Positions 15,865-24,218 of a stretch of 38,122 nt of DNA are shown piece after piece; position 1 is the first letter of the stretch, and each line of letters begins with the position of its first letter. Made by a program: the position numbers and the translations under genes. The notes under the pieces are model-generated. The model did not search any database. It was not told where the DNA came from and saw nothing but the letters and a program-made list of their open reading frames with translations. The stretch is from Planctomycetota bacterium (GTDB taxonomy: Bacteria; Planctomycetota; UBA1135; UBA2386): NCBI GenBank assembly GCA_016873195.1, contig VGXW01000009.1:1-38122 (forward strand). The letters are read 5' to 3'.

Positions 15865-16621
15865 GCGGCAGCACCGCCGCGAAGGGCAACGGCCGCGGCA
15901 GGCCGTCGCCGGGCGCGGGGCCCAGGGCAGCCAGCAGCGCGGCCAGCCAGTCGCCGGCGGCGCGGCACGCGTGGGCCAGTGCCACGTTGTTCGCGAGGTG
16001 CGCGGCGATCGCGGTCGCGAGCGCGCAGCCCGTGCCGTGCACCGGCCCGGGGCAGAGCCGCGGGCGGCGCAGGGTGGTCGTGCCGTCCGGCTGCACGAGC
16101 ACGTCCTCGGCGAACCCGCCGTCGCCGTGGCCCCCCTTGTGCAGCACCGCGCGGCAGCCGGTCGCGAGCAGCGCCCGGGCGTCGCCGCCGAGAGCGAGCA
16201 GTTCGGGCCCGTTCGGCGTCAGCAGGGTCGCGAGCGGCAGCAGGTGCTCTCGGTAGGCCGCGGCGACCTCGGCGCCGGCCGTGTAGCCGCCCGCGCTGGC
16301 CGACAGCACCGGGTCGACGACGAGCGGCACGGCGGGCGCGAGCAGCCGCAGACGATCACCGACTTCGGCGATCGTGGCCGGGTTGCCGAGCAGCCCCGTC
16401 TTCACGGCGTGCACCGGGCCGTCGCCGAGTGCCGCCTCGAGCAGTTCGTGCCAAGGTGCCACCGGGAACGTGGCGCGGAAACCGCGGCGGTTCTGCGCCG
16501 TGAGCACCACCGGCACCGGCAGCGCCTCGGTGCCGTGCAGGGCCGCGACGGTCGCGTCGGCCGTGACGCCGGCACCGCCCGAGGGATCGAGCCCGCCGAG
16601 CAGCAGGAGTCGCGGCCTCAC
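15842..16621 (-). CDS. thiD: Hydroxymethylpyrimidine/phosphomethylpyrimidine kinase ThiD
   Basis: A 259-residue ribokinase-fold enzyme that phosphorylates HMP and HMP-P in thiamine biosynthesis. Visible motifs: LGGLDPSGGAGVTADA (substrate loop), VKTGLLGNPATIAEV, LVVDPVLSASAGG, LLTPNGPELLALGG, VLHKGGHG, and the anion hole with catalytic residue PGPVHGTGCALATAIAAHLA. Usual ThiD proteins read PNxPEAxxL and GTGCTLSAA; this copy has PNGPELLAL and GTGCALATA, so it is somewhat divergent. The GTG start at 16621 overlaps the TGA of the upstream SBBP-protein gene (GTGA), which implies coupling to an unrelated secreted protein. Other thi genes are absent here. Confidence 0.85.
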   Translation of the reverse strand: MRPRLLLLGGLDPSGGAGVTADATVAALHGTEALPVPVVLTAQNRRGFRATFPVAPWHELLEAALGDGPVHAVKTGLLGNPATIAEVGDRLRLLAPAVPLVVDPVLSASAGGYTAGAEVAAAYREHLLPLATLLTPNGPELLALGGDARALLATGCRAVLHKGGHGDGGFAEDVLVQPDGTTTLRRPRLCPGPVHGTGCALATAIAAHLANNVALAHACRAAGDWLAALLAALGPAPGDGLPRPLPFAAVLPLMRTSTR

Positions 16622-19600
16622 TGCACCTGCACCGGGCGCACGGCGACGATCCGGCCGTCGATCGCGAGCGTGAATCCCTGCATGCCGGGCGCCTGGTTGG
16701 GATCCACGCGCAGCGTGATCTCGCGCGGCGTGACGCGGCCGAGCAGCAGCGAGCGGCCGCCCAGCGTCGCCTCGACGAGCCCGCCGGCGGGGAACAGGCC
16801 GGAGAGCGTGAACCAGCCGCCGCGCGCGATCGCGAGCGGCAGACCGAGCAGCGTCGGCCGTCCGACCATCGCCGCGCGCGCGTAGTCGACGTCGTCCGTC
16901 GTCGCGACGCCGTCGCCGTCGACGTCGTGCAGCAACCCTGGGGCGCCGAGTTGCGTGCACAGCCGCCGCAGGTCGAACACCGAGATCGTGCCGTCGCCGT
17001 CGGCGTCGCCGGGCAGGGCGCCCAGCACGAGCACGGGGCCGTCGACGCGGCCGTTGCCGAGCACGCGCACCGCCGGGCCCGCACCGGCACCCGCAGCGCG
17101 CACCGAGAGCGCGCTGCCCTCGGCCAGCGCACAAGCGCACTCGATCGTCGTGCCGGGACCCGGCAGCAGGTCGAGCACGACGCGCAAGGTGGCGCTCGCC
17201 CCGGGCTCGAGCCAGAGGTCCTGCAGCGGCATCGTGGTCTCGGCGTCGTCGGCGAGCACCGGCAGCGGGCCCGCGACGCGGCGGTCGCGTTGCGCGGGCG
17301 TGGCCGGATCGTCGAGGAACACCGAGAGCCCGGCGACCTGCGCCGGGGCCGCGCCGCGGCCCGCGACCAGGAGCCGCAGCGCCTCGACCTGCAGCGGCCG
17401 CTGCGTGCGGTTGGTCAGCAGCGCGGCGAGCGCTTCGTGCTCGCCGGCCTCGACCAGTCGCACGCCGCCGCCGCCGGCCGCGCCCAGTTCGATGCCGCCG
17501 TCGAGGTCGGCGAGCAGATCGAGCTTCCACAGCACGCCGTCCTCGACGCCGCGCAACTGCGTCTGGAAGGCGCCCGGAGTGACCGGGAAGTCGCTGGCGA
17601 AGGACCAGCCGCCGACGACCGCGAGCCCCCCGACGCCGAGCACGACGCTGTCGAGCACGTCCTGGTTGCTGCCGCCGAAGTAGCTCGCGTAGGCCAGTGC
17701 CGCGCCACTCCCCGTGTAGTGCGCGACGAAGCCGTCGAGGCCGCCGCCGGCGAACGACGACTGGTACGCGAGCGGCGTCACGGGGATGCCGCCCGTGGTC
17801 TCGCCGACGACGAGCACGTCGCTGCCGTCGACCGCGATGCCGCGCACCTGGTCGGCGCCCGGACCGCCGAACCGCGTCGCGAACGGCAACTGCGCGCCGG
17901 TCGCGGACAGGCGCAACACGACGCCGTCGTCGAGCCCACCGGCGGTGCGCTGCGGCGCCCCGGCGGTCGTCGGCAGGTTCGTGGAGTCACTGGTCCCGCC
18001 GACCCACACCGTGCCGTCGGCGGCGATGGCCACGCAGTGCGCGAGATCCTCCTCCTGGCCGCCGAAGTAGGTCGAGAACACGGCCGTCGCAGCGTTCGCG
18101 GCGAGGCGAGTGACGACCATGTCGACCGAGCCCGTGTTCGTCGTGCGGTAGGCGGTGCCCGACACCGGGTAGTTGGCCGACACAGTCCATCCGACGACCA
18201 CCACCTGGCCGGTCGCCGGGTCGAGCGCGAGGTCGGTCATCTGGTCCGGCAGGTTCCCCCCCAGGAACGTGCTGTAGACCGCGCTCGCGCAGTTCGACGC
18301 GATCCTGGCCACGAACCCGTCGGCCTGGGTCACCGGGCCGCCGAACAGCGGCTGCAGCACGTTCGGCGTGGTCGGGAAGTCGGGCGACATCGTCCACCCC
18401 GCGACGTAGGCGTTGCCGCCCGCGTCGACCGCGACGGCCTCGGCGACCTCGTCGGCGAGGCCGCCGAGGTAGGTGCCGCCGAGCAGCGACGAGCCGTTCG
18501 CATCGAGCCGCGCGACGAAGGCGTCGCCGAGGTCGATGACGAGGCTCGCGCCACGGAAGGTGGGCTGCAGCGCGCCGGCGGTGACCGGGAAGTCCAGCGA
18601 GCGCGTGAAGCCGACCACCGTCGGCTGCAGACCGGGGCCGAGGCCGATGCCGCGCACCTCGTCGCCCAGGGCCCCGCCCAGGTAGGTGCCGTAGACCAGC
18701 GTCGAGCCGTTCTCGCCGAGCCGCGCCACGAACCCGTCCTGTCCGCCGGTGGAGCGGTAGGCGCCCGTGGTCGTGGGGAAGTCCAGCGACGCGGCCCACC
18801 CGGCGACCCAGATGCCGCTGCCCTGCCGCCAGACCAGATCGTTGATGCTGTCGCTCCGGCCGCCGCCGAGGTAGGTGCTCCAGACGACGCCCGGGTCGAT
18901 CGTCGCGGCATGGGCGGGGTCGAGACCGCGCGCGGCGAATCCGTAGCGATTGCCGCCGAGCAGGCGGAACGTCACCCGCACCGGCTGCCGCCCGCCGGGG
19001 AGGTCCTGCCAGGCGATCGGCGCACGCTGCACGAGTTCGACGGTTCCGTCGGGCGTCGGCACGCAGAGGCGGAGCTGGCCCAGTTCGTCCACGCGCAGCG
19101 ACTCCACACCCTCGCAGCGGGCTTCGAACGAAGCCAGGTCGGCGCCCGGTGCGAGCAGCAGGTCGTACGCGAAGATCTCCGCCGCACCGCTGGGCAGCGC
19201 GCGGAACACCACGTCGATGCCGGGCAGCAGCTCGCGCAGGGTCACCGAATCGCAGGCCTCGATGCCGTGGAACCAGCCGGCCGGATCCGCGCCGCGCAGG
19301 AAGTTGTATTCCCCTGGCAGGCGCTCGCCGGCTTCGATCGTGCGGGCGGTGCCGCGAAAGCGCGTGCGCACGATACCGCCGGTCTGTTCGCGCGCGCGCG
19401 GGTCCCGGCCCGTGCGCGCCGCGCACCGCGCGAGGCGCAGCGTGAACCCGTCGCCGTGCACCCAACCCGCAGTCTCACCGAGCACGCCGTAGGCGACTTC
19501 CCTGGTCCACTGGCCGAGGTTGGGCAGGAACCGGACCGCCTGCACCGTGCGCGCGGCGCTGGCGACTCCGCCGTGCGGGGGGCGGAGCAGGTCCGCGGCA

Positions 19601-19689
19601 GGTGCAGTTGCCGGCGAAGAACCCGGACGCAGCGGGCCGAGGGCGGCGAGCAGGGCCAGGGACAGGGCGGTGGCGAGGATCGAGCGCAT
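16618..19689 (-). CDS. Secreted SBBP-repeat beta-propeller protein with dockerin
   Basis: A 1023-residue exported protein. A signal peptide (MRSILATALSLALLAALG) is followed at about residues 45-270 by the N-terminal domain that precedes SBBP repeats (FLPNLGQWTREVAYGVLG, LPGEYNFLRG, HGIEACDSVTLRELLPGIDV, then ATIDPGVVWSTYLGGG). About eight SBBP propeller repeats follow (YLGG...D-x-V-x-x-(I/V)-(A/G)-V-D...G-x-T-x-x-x-(D/N)-FP-x-T). Residues about 710-880 are a beta-rich region. A dockerin-like domain at about 890-945 has two calcium loops, DADGDGTISVFD and DVDGDGVATTDD, and a beta-sandwich C-terminus follows. It has TATGCT 12 bases upstream of the ATG. The dockerin suggests attachment to a surface or cohesin partner, but no cohesin gene is in view. 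Confidence 0.85.
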   Translation of the reverse strand: MRSILATALSLALLAALGPLRPGSSPATAPAADLLRPPHGGVASAARTVQAVRFLPNLGQWTREVAYGVLGETAGWVHGDGFTLRLARCAARTGRDPRAREQTGGIVRTRFRGTARTIEAGERLPGEYNFLRGADPAGWFHGIEACDSVTLRELLPGIDVVFRALPSGAAEIFAYDLLLAPGADLASFEARCEGVESLRVDELGQLRLCVPTPDGTVELVQRAPIAWQDLPGGRQPVRVTFRLLGGNRYGFAARGLDPAHAATIDPGVVWSTYLGGGRSDSINDLVWRQGSGIWVAGWAASLDFPTTTGAYRSTGGQDGFVARLGENGSTLVYGTYLGGALGDEVRGIGLGPGLQPTVVGFTRSLDFPVTAGALQPTFRGASLVIDLGDAFVARLDANGSSLLGGTYLGGLADEVAEAVAVDAGGNAYVAGWTMSPDFPTTPNVLQPLFGGPVTQADGFVARIASNCASAVYSTFLGGNLPDQMTDLALDPATGQVVVVGWTVSANYPVSGTAYRTTNTGSVDMVVTRLAANAATAVFSTYFGGQEEDLAHCVAIAADGTVWVGGTSDSTNLPTTAGAPQRTAGGLDDGVVLRLSATGAQLPFATRFGGPGADQVRGIAVDGSDVLVVGETTGGIPVTPLAYQSSFAGGGLDGFVAHYTGSGAALAYASYFGGSNQDVLDSVVLGVGGLAVVGGWSFASDFPVTPGAFQTQLRGVEDGVLWKLDLLADLDGGIELGAAGGGGVRLVEAGEHEALAALLTNRTQRPLQVEALRLLVAGRGAAPAQVAGLSVFLDDPATPAQRDRRVAGPLPVLADDAETTMPLQDLWLEPGASATLRVVLDLLPGPGTTIECACALAEGSALSVRAAGAGAGPAVRVLGNGRVDGPVLVLGALPGDADGDGTISVFDLRRLCTQLGAPGLLHDVDGDGVATTDDVDYARAAMVGRPTLLGLPLAIARGGWFTLSGLFPAGGLVEATLGGRSLLLGRVTPREITLRVDPNQAPGMQGFTLAIDGRIVAVRPVQVQ

Positions 19690-19701
19690 CGCGAACGCAC
19701 A

Positions 19702-19707
19702 AGCATA
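19702..19707 (-). promoter_or_regulatory. -10 box TATGCT of the SBBP/dockerin gene
   Basis: On the minus strand TATGCT ends 12 bases before the ATG at 19689, predicting a leader of about five bases, too short for a ribosome site. It implies the SBBP-thiD pair can be transcribed separately from the DHH gene. Confidence 0.45.
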
Positions 19708-19746
19708 GAGCAGTCCGCGCCGGTTCGCGCGAAACCGGCGCCAAGT

Positions 19747-20814
19747 CTAGTCGTCGACGTCGCCGAGCACGGCGGCGTTGCTGCCCGAAACCCCCATGCT
19801 ACGGAGGATGTTGCGCTCGAGCCGGCGCTCGAGCCGCTTCAGCGTGCGCGCGTCGGCGCTGCCGAGCTGGATCGTGCCGCCGGCAACCGACCCGTGCCCG
19901 CCGCAGGTGCCGTCTTCATCCCCCATGGCGTCGCGGATCAGCCCCCAGGCGTCGGCGCCCATCTCGGTGCGCACCGAGACGTAGTAGGACGTGCCGACCA
20001 GTCCGCCGCAGAACACCGCGCGCACACCCTCCATGCGCAGCAGCAGATCGGCCACCTCGGCGACCATCTCGGCGCTGGTCGTGCGGCCGAGCGAGCACAG
20101 GGTGACGCCGTCGTAGAGCCGCACCTTGCCGAGCGCGTCCTTCAGCGCCTGGAAGTAGGCGGCCGGCAGCCGCGGGCTGCAGATCGCGACGAGGCGCTGG
20201 CGGTCGACGTACGGGAACAGGAAGTCGTAGGCGCGCAGGTCGAGATCGCTGACGTTGCGCGACAGGTCGGCCGTGTCGGTCTTGATGCCGTAGGCCAGGG
20301 CCGTGGCGACTTCCTGGCACGGCGTGACGCCGGCGGCCTGCAGGTGCCCGGCGACGATCGAACTCGTGGCGCCGACCTCGGGGCGCACGTCGACGAAGGC
20401 GACCTCGCGCAGGCTCGGCGCAGCCTCGGCGCAGAGGTGGTGGTCCAGCACGATGTCGACCCCCACGGCCGGCGGCACGCAGGTGTGCCCGAAGCCGGGC
20501 TGGGTGTCGACGAGCGCCACGCAGTCGAATTCGCCCAGCGCCAGCGTTTCGAGCCGGTCGACCTCGATGTCCAGTTCCCGGACCATGGCCTGGTTCTCGG
20601 CGCGCAGGATCCGGCCCGTGATCGCGAACCGGCTGTCGACGCCGGCGGCCTTGCGCGCGAACTCCCGCAGGCCCACTGCCCCGCCCAGCGAGTCGGGGTC
20701 TGGGTTGTTGTGCGTAAGCACGAGCAACCGCCGCCGGCCCTGCAGCACCGCCCGGAGCGCTTCCATGCGGGCCCGGAGGCTTGTCGGTTCTTGGGTGTTG
20801 GCCAGTGGGTTCAT
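19747..20814 (-). CDS. DHH-family phosphoesterase (NrnA/oligoribonuclease-like)
   Basis: A 355-residue DHH/DHHA1 phosphoesterase, likely a nanoRNase or 3'-phosphoadenosine-5'-phosphate phosphatase. Motif I is THNNPDPDSLGG (D39, D41), motif II LVDTQPG (D103), motif III D124-H125-H126, and motif IV GIKTDTADL (D180); the DHHA1 substrate motif is GGHGSVAGG (305-313). All metal ligands are present. In NrnA, motif I is typically H-x-x-P-D-x-D, matched here. ATG at 20814 gives the normal length; an ATG about 96 bases upstream would overlap the preceding gene's 3' end. It lies 55 bases after the sugar isomerase-like gene and 57 bases before the SBBP gene on the same strand, so the genes may form an operon. 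Confidence 0.88.
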   Translation of the reverse strand: MNPLANTQEPTSLRARMEALRAVLQGRRRLLVLTHNNPDPDSLGGAVGLREFARKAAGVDSRFAITGRILRAENQAMVRELDIEVDRLETLALGEFDCVALVDTQPGFGHTCVPPAVGVDIVLDHHLCAEAAPSLREVAFVDVRPEVGATSSIVAGHLQAAGVTPCQEVATALAYGIKTDTADLSRNVSDLDLRAYDFLFPYVDRQRLVAICSPRLPAAYFQALKDALGKVRLYDGVTLCSLGRTTSAEMVAEVADLLLRMEGVRAVFCGGLVGTSYYVSVRTEMGADAWGLIRDAMGDEDGTCGGHGSVAGGTIQLGSADARTLKRLERRLERNILRSMGVSGSNAAVLGDVDD

Positions 20815-20869
20815 CGCGCGGTCGCGCCGCAGGATCCGGCGCCGTGCATCGACGGCGCAGGCAGGTAGT

Positions 20870-21763
20870 CTACAGCCCGTGTTTGTCGAGGCAGGAACGG
20901 ATGCCGGCAAGTTCGGCCGCCGACACCGCTGGATCGAGTTCCAGGACCACCGGGGTCGGGGCCCCGCCGCGGCGTAGACTGGAGGCCATCAGGCCGTAGT
21001 CCACTGCTCCCGAGCCGGGCGGCAGGTACATGCCGTCAGGGCCAGCATCACCCAAGTCCATTCCGGACAACCTGTTGCCAAACGTCTGCAGCCACTCGCC
21101 CTGCGGCTCGCCGAGCACCTGCTCCCGCCGGGCCGCGATGGCTGCGTCGTGCCAGTAGCCGAGCCGCAGCGAGCGCAGGTCTTCGAACAGGTCCTGCAGC
21201 GACGCCCGGTCGGCGAGCGAGAGCAGGCTCCTGCCAGCCGCGAGGCTGAACTCCACGTCGGGGAAGGCGCGCACGATCCCGTGCACCTCGCGGCAGGCCC
21301 GATCCAGCGCCACGTTCCGGCCGGCCTTGCGGCGGGCAAGAAGGGCCTGGGCACGGTCGTGGCTCCAGGTGTAGCTGCCGTCGCCGAGATCCTCGCACTC
21401 GACCTCGCCGAGCACCGCCACGGCGCCCGGCTCGAAGACGATTCTCGGGCAACCGAGTTGGCGCGCCAGCGCAACCGCCTTCTGCACGGCCGCCGCCGCG
21501 GCTCTGCGTTCGGCTTCCTTCGCCGAGCCGAGGCCCGCAGTCGCCGACCGCTGGGCGAACACAGAGCCGGCGCGCACCATCGCCACCTCGATCGGCAGCT
21601 TCGCGGCCGCCCTGGCGACGGCGCCCCAGTCCACGGCGCGCGGGCCCGGAGCCGCCCCGAAGCCCGCGAACTTCGCCTCGAGCATCCAGACGAGCCAGCG
21701 CGCCGGCTCGCTCGGCCCGTGCACGCTCGCCCAGGCCGAGCCGAGGAATCTTTGCACATGCAT
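20870..21763 (-). CDS. Sugar phosphate isomerase/epimerase-like (TIM barrel) protein
   Basis: A 297-residue protein whose alternating strands and helices fit the AP-endonuclease-2/xylose-isomerase-like TIM barrel: LPIEVAMVRAGSVF, a helix with KAVALARQLGCPRIVFEPG, DRACREVHGIVRAFPDVEFS, LFEDLRSLRLGYWHDAAIA, and TPVVLELDPAVSAAELAGI. The YWHD element corresponds to the conserved D/W-H-D strand late in the barrel. Metal ligands cannot all be assigned by eye. The ATG at 21763 is preceded by AAAAGG about 11 bases upstream. It is the first gene of the minus-strand run that continues with the DHH phosphoesterase. The substrate is unknown. Confidence 0.6.
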   Translation of the reverse strand: MHVQRFLGSAWASVHGPSEPARWLVWMLEAKFAGFGAAPGPRAVDWGAVARAAAKLPIEVAMVRAGSVFAQRSATAGLGSAKEAERRAAAAAVQKAVALARQLGCPRIVFEPGAVAVLGEVECEDLGDGSYTWSHDRAQALLARRKAGRNVALDRACREVHGIVRAFPDVEFSLAAGRSLLSLADRASLQDLFEDLRSLRLGYWHDAAIAARREQVLGEPQGEWLQTFGNRLSGMDLGDAGPDGMYLPPGSGAVDYGLMASSLRRGGAPTPVVLELDPAVSAAELAGIRSCLDKHGL

Positions 21764-21849
21764 GTGGAAACCTTTTCAGGCACTGCCTCGCCGCGTAGTC
21801 TGCAGGCGGCCTGCAACGAAACAAGCCAGACGTTAGTGGAGGACCCACG

Positions 21850-23397
21850 ATGAGCAGAAGTCCCGTGTCGACCTTGTCGCTCGTGTTGTTCGGCTGCCTC
21901 CTGAGCGGCTGCACGGCCCAGGAGGAGCGGCGCAGCCTGCAGAACACCGTGCAGCGGCTCGAGCAGAGCATCCACCGCATGGACGACTACGTGCGGACGC
22001 TGCAGTCGGGTCAGGCCCAGCAGCAGCAGGAACGAGACCAGGCCCTGAAGAAGGCGGAGGCGGAGCTCGCCAGACTGCGCGAGGTGATCGCGGCACACCA
22101 GCGCGAGGCCCAGGCCATGACCAAGGAGGCCGCGGAGCTGCGGCAGGAGTTGCAGCGCGCGCGCGGCGAAGGCAAGGAGGCCGCGGAGCTGCGGCAGGAA
22201 CTCCAGCGCGTGCGCGGCGAAGCCAAGGAGGCGCAGCAGCGCGCCGGCCAGTTGCAGAAGCAGGCCGAGGAGCAGAAGGGTGCTCGCGCCGAGTTCGAGA
22301 CGCAGCTGCAGCATCTGCGCAAGGGCGCCGAGCAGAAGGTCGCCGAAGCGCACAAGCAGGCCGAGCAGGCCGAACGCGCCGCGAAGGCGGGGATCGAGAA
22401 GGCGCGCGCCGAGGTCGAGGAACTGCGGCGCCAGGTCGCCGCGACCCAGCGCAAGGCCGAACAGCGCGGCGCCGAACTCGAGAAGAAGCACCAGGAGGAA
22501 GCCGTCAAGGCGCGGCGCGAGGCCGAACGGCGGCTCGCGGCGATGCAGGAGAAGCACCAGGACGAACTGCAGCAGCCGCGTCAGGACGCCGAACGGCGCC
22601 ACGCGGAGCAGGACCGGCTGGTGGCCGCGCTGCACGAGAAGTGCGCCGAGCTCGCCGCCCAGCTCGAGCGGGCGAAGCAGGCCCCGCAGCCCGACGACGA
22701 ACGGCAACGCGAACGCGCCCGACTGCTCGACCGCCTCGCCGCGGAGCGCCGCGAGATCCGGCAACTGCGCGAGGAGGTCGCGCGCGATCTCGATCTCGTG
22801 CGCCAGCGCAGCGAGGACCGCGCCGGCGACGCCGCGCGGCTGCGACAGGAGAACGAGGATCTGCGGCGCAAGCTGCAGGCGCTCGAGGCAAGGGAGTTGC
22901 GCGACGGAGCGCGCGAGCTGCGCACCTTCGCGCTGCAGGGCAAGCCCGGCGTTGCGGCCGCGGCGGCGAAACCCGCGGTCCCGCCGGCGCCGCGAATCGC
23001 GCTGCCGGCCGCCGCGCCGGCCCCGGCGCCGGCCGCGCCCGCGGCCCCGCCGCAGGGCACGATCATCGTCAACAACGGAGCCGGCGGCGAGGTGCACTTC
23101 CACTTCCACGGCAACCCGCCGATGCTCGTGACGGCGCCGCCGAGCGGGGTGCCCGGGCGCGCGCCCGGCAGGACCGAGCCCGCGCCGCAGCCGCGCGGCG
23201 CCGCGGTCCCGGCCGAGCCGCGCCGCATGCTGCTGCAACTGCAGGAAGCAGCACCGGCCAAGGCGCCGGCGCAGCGCGCGATCGAGGTGCAGCCGGCGAA
23301 GAAGAAGCAGGGCGAGCGCAAGATCAACGCGCCGGAGCCCGAGGCGGACGCGATCGCCCTCGGCGAGTTCGTGCAGGCGCTGCTCGGGTCCTTCTGA
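21850..23397 (+). CDS. Coiled-coil lipoprotein
   Basis: A 515-residue lipoprotein with lipobox LSGC and lipidated cysteine C21. Residues about 25-360 are an almost uninterrupted Glu/Lys/Arg/Gln/Ala-rich coiled coil. Within it a 17-residue unit (KEAAELRQELQRARGEG and its near copy) is duplicated, encoded at 22123-22173 and 22174-22224. An Ala/Pro linker follows, then a small motif EVHFHFHGNPP near residues 412-422 that alternates histidines on a strand and could bind metal, then another Pro/Ala-rich part and a short C-terminal helix (IALGEFVQALLGSF). GGAGG sits nine bases before the ATG. It is probably anchored in the outer or inner membrane and spans the periplasm. It converges with the sigma-factor gene, separated by repeat A. 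No family recognised. Confidence 0.7.
   Translation: MSRSPVSTLSLVLFGCLLSGCTAQEERRSLQNTVQRLEQSIHRMDDYVRTLQSGQAQQQQERDQALKKAEAELARLREVIAAHQREAQAMTKEAAELRQELQRARGEGKEAAELRQELQRVRGEAKEAQQRAGQLQKQAEEQKGARAEFETQLQHLRKGAEQKVAEAHKQAEQAERAAKAGIEKARAEVEELRRQVAATQRKAEQRGAELEKKHQEEAVKARREAERRLAAMQEKHQDELQQPRQDAERRHAEQDRLVAALHEKCAELAAQLERAKQAPQPDDERQRERARLLDRLAAERREIRQLREEVARDLDLVRQRSEDRAGDAARLRQENEDLRRKLQALEARELRDGARELRTFALQGKPGVAAAAAKPAVPPAPRIALPAAAPAPAPAAPAAPPQGTIIVNNGAGGEVHFHFHGNPPMLVTAPPSGVPGRAPGRTEPAPQPRGAAVPAEPRRMLLQLQEAAPAKAPAQRAIEVQPAKKKQGERKINAPEPEADAIALGEFVQALLGSF
22123..22224 (+). repeat. Tandem 51-bp duplication inside the lipoprotein gene
   Basis: Two adjacent 51-base units (22123-22173 and 22174-22224) differ at a few positions and each encodes 17 residues beginning KEAAELRQELQR. 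The unit keeps the coiled-coil reading frame. Confidence 0.9.
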
Positions 23398-23412
23398 CCC
23401 GGGCAGTCCGAC

Positions 23413-23489
23413 GGCAACCGCCGCAGCGGCGCCCGGGTGCGTGGCCTCGTCGGTTGCAGGTCGCAAGCGTTGCGGCGGCGGGAACCTCA
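23413..23489 (-). repeat. Intergenic hairpin repeat, copy A
   Basis: A 77-base element read on the minus strand starting with the TGA of the sigma-factor gene. Its order is TGAGGTTCCC, a CCGCCGC block, a hairpin CGCAA-CGC-TTGCG, the core CGACCTGCAAC and GAGGCCACGCAC, then the hairpin block GCGCCGCTGCGGCG. By hand alignment 67 of 77 columns match copy C. The first hairpin has a different stem sequence from the other copies yet still pairs. It fills the gap between the convergent lipoprotein and sigma-factor genes and may act as a terminator. Confidence 0.85.
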
Positions 23490-24125
23490 GTCCGCGAAAC
23501 CCGCCAGCAGCTCCTGCAGCCGCTGCAGCGCGCGCATGTGCAGCGAGCGCACGGTGACCTCCTTCGTGTAGCCGAGCAGCGGCATGATCTCGGCGAACGA
23601 CTTGCCCTGGAACAGGCGCAGTTCCAGCACGCGCTTGTGCTTCTCGCTGAGCTCGCCGAGCGCGCGGTGCAGCGCGCCGCGCAGTTCCTCGAGGCGCACC
23701 AGCATGCTCTGCCGCGGCGTGCGCTCGTCCGCGAAGTGCTCGCGGCCGCCGGTCTCGTCGAAGTCGCCGAGGTGGCGCTGCCGGCCGCCGCCGCGCTTCT
23801 TCGCGCGCTCGCGCCGCCAGTAGTCGTTGAGCTTCCGCTGCGTGATCATGCGCACCCAGCCGGAGAACGACGCGCCGGGTTCGACCTTGAAGTCGCCGAT
23901 GTCGCGGAAGACCTGCAGCAGCACCTCCTGCGTCAGGTCGTCGAGGCTCTTGTCGGTCGGCAGGTTCTGGCCGTGGCTCGCCTCCGCGACCCAGCGCACG
24001 ACCTTCTCGTGCAGGTTGTTCCAGGACAGGTCGGCGTCGCCCTCGCCCTGCACGTTCTTCACGTGGCGCAGCGTGCTCGACAGCGGCTCAGGGGTCGGAT
24101 CCTGCTTCTCGTTCACGTCGGTCAT
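23487..24125 (-). CDS. RNA polymerase sigma factor, ECF-like (sigma-70 family)
   Basis: A 212-residue sigma factor. Region 2 spans about residues 45-115 (SLDDLTQEVLLQVFRDIGDF, then FSGWVRMITQRKLNDYWRRE, the core- and -10-binding helices). A basic linker (AKKRGGGRQRHLG) follows. Region 4 is at about 150-205 (ALGELSEKHKRVLELRLFQG, KSFAEIMPLLGYTKEVTVRS, LHMRALQRLQELL). No anti-sigma gene adjoins it, so control may be transcriptional or by a partner elsewhere, as is common in Planctomycetota. ATG at 24125 is chosen because the frame above it runs into the divergent promoter; TAAGCT lies ten bases upstream. It diverges from the ppx/gppA gene. Confidence 0.88.
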   Translation of the reverse strand: MTDVNEKQDPTPEPLSSTLRHVKNVQGEGDADLSWNNLHEKVVRWVAEASHGQNLPTDKSLDDLTQEVLLQVFRDIGDFKVEPGASFSGWVRMITQRKLNDYWRRERAKKRGGGRQRHLGDFDETGGREHFADERTPRQSMLVRLEELRGALHRALGELSEKHKRVLELRLFQGKSFAEIMPLLGYTKEVTVRSLHMRALQRLQELLAGFAD

Positions 24126-24135
24126 CGCGGCCGCG

Positions 24136-24141
24136 AGCTTA
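24136..24141 (-). promoter_or_regulatory. -10-like box TAAGCT of the sigma-factor gene
   Basis: On the minus strand TAAGCT ends ten bases before ATG at 24125, in the 93-base spacer shared with ppx/gppA. Confidence 0.42.
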
Positions 24142-24204
24142 CCGCGCCGGCGCCGCGGCGGGCACCTCCGCCCCTCGCCCACTTCCATGGCCACCGGAAC
24201 CGGC

Positions 24205-24210
24205 TAGCCT
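24205..24210 (+). promoter_or_regulatory. -10-like box TAGCCT of ppx/gppA
   Basis: TAGCCT ends eight bases before ATG at 24219; no ribosome site is visible between them. Confidence 0.42.
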
Positions 24211-24218
24211 GCGCCGCC

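Noticed and set aside
21808-21840. Possible fifth, partial copy of the hairpin repeat (CCTGCAACGAAACAAGCC resembles the repeat core)
   Set aside because: Only a short core stretch is similar, both hairpins are missing, and it lies at gene starts rather than after a stop codon; probably chance.
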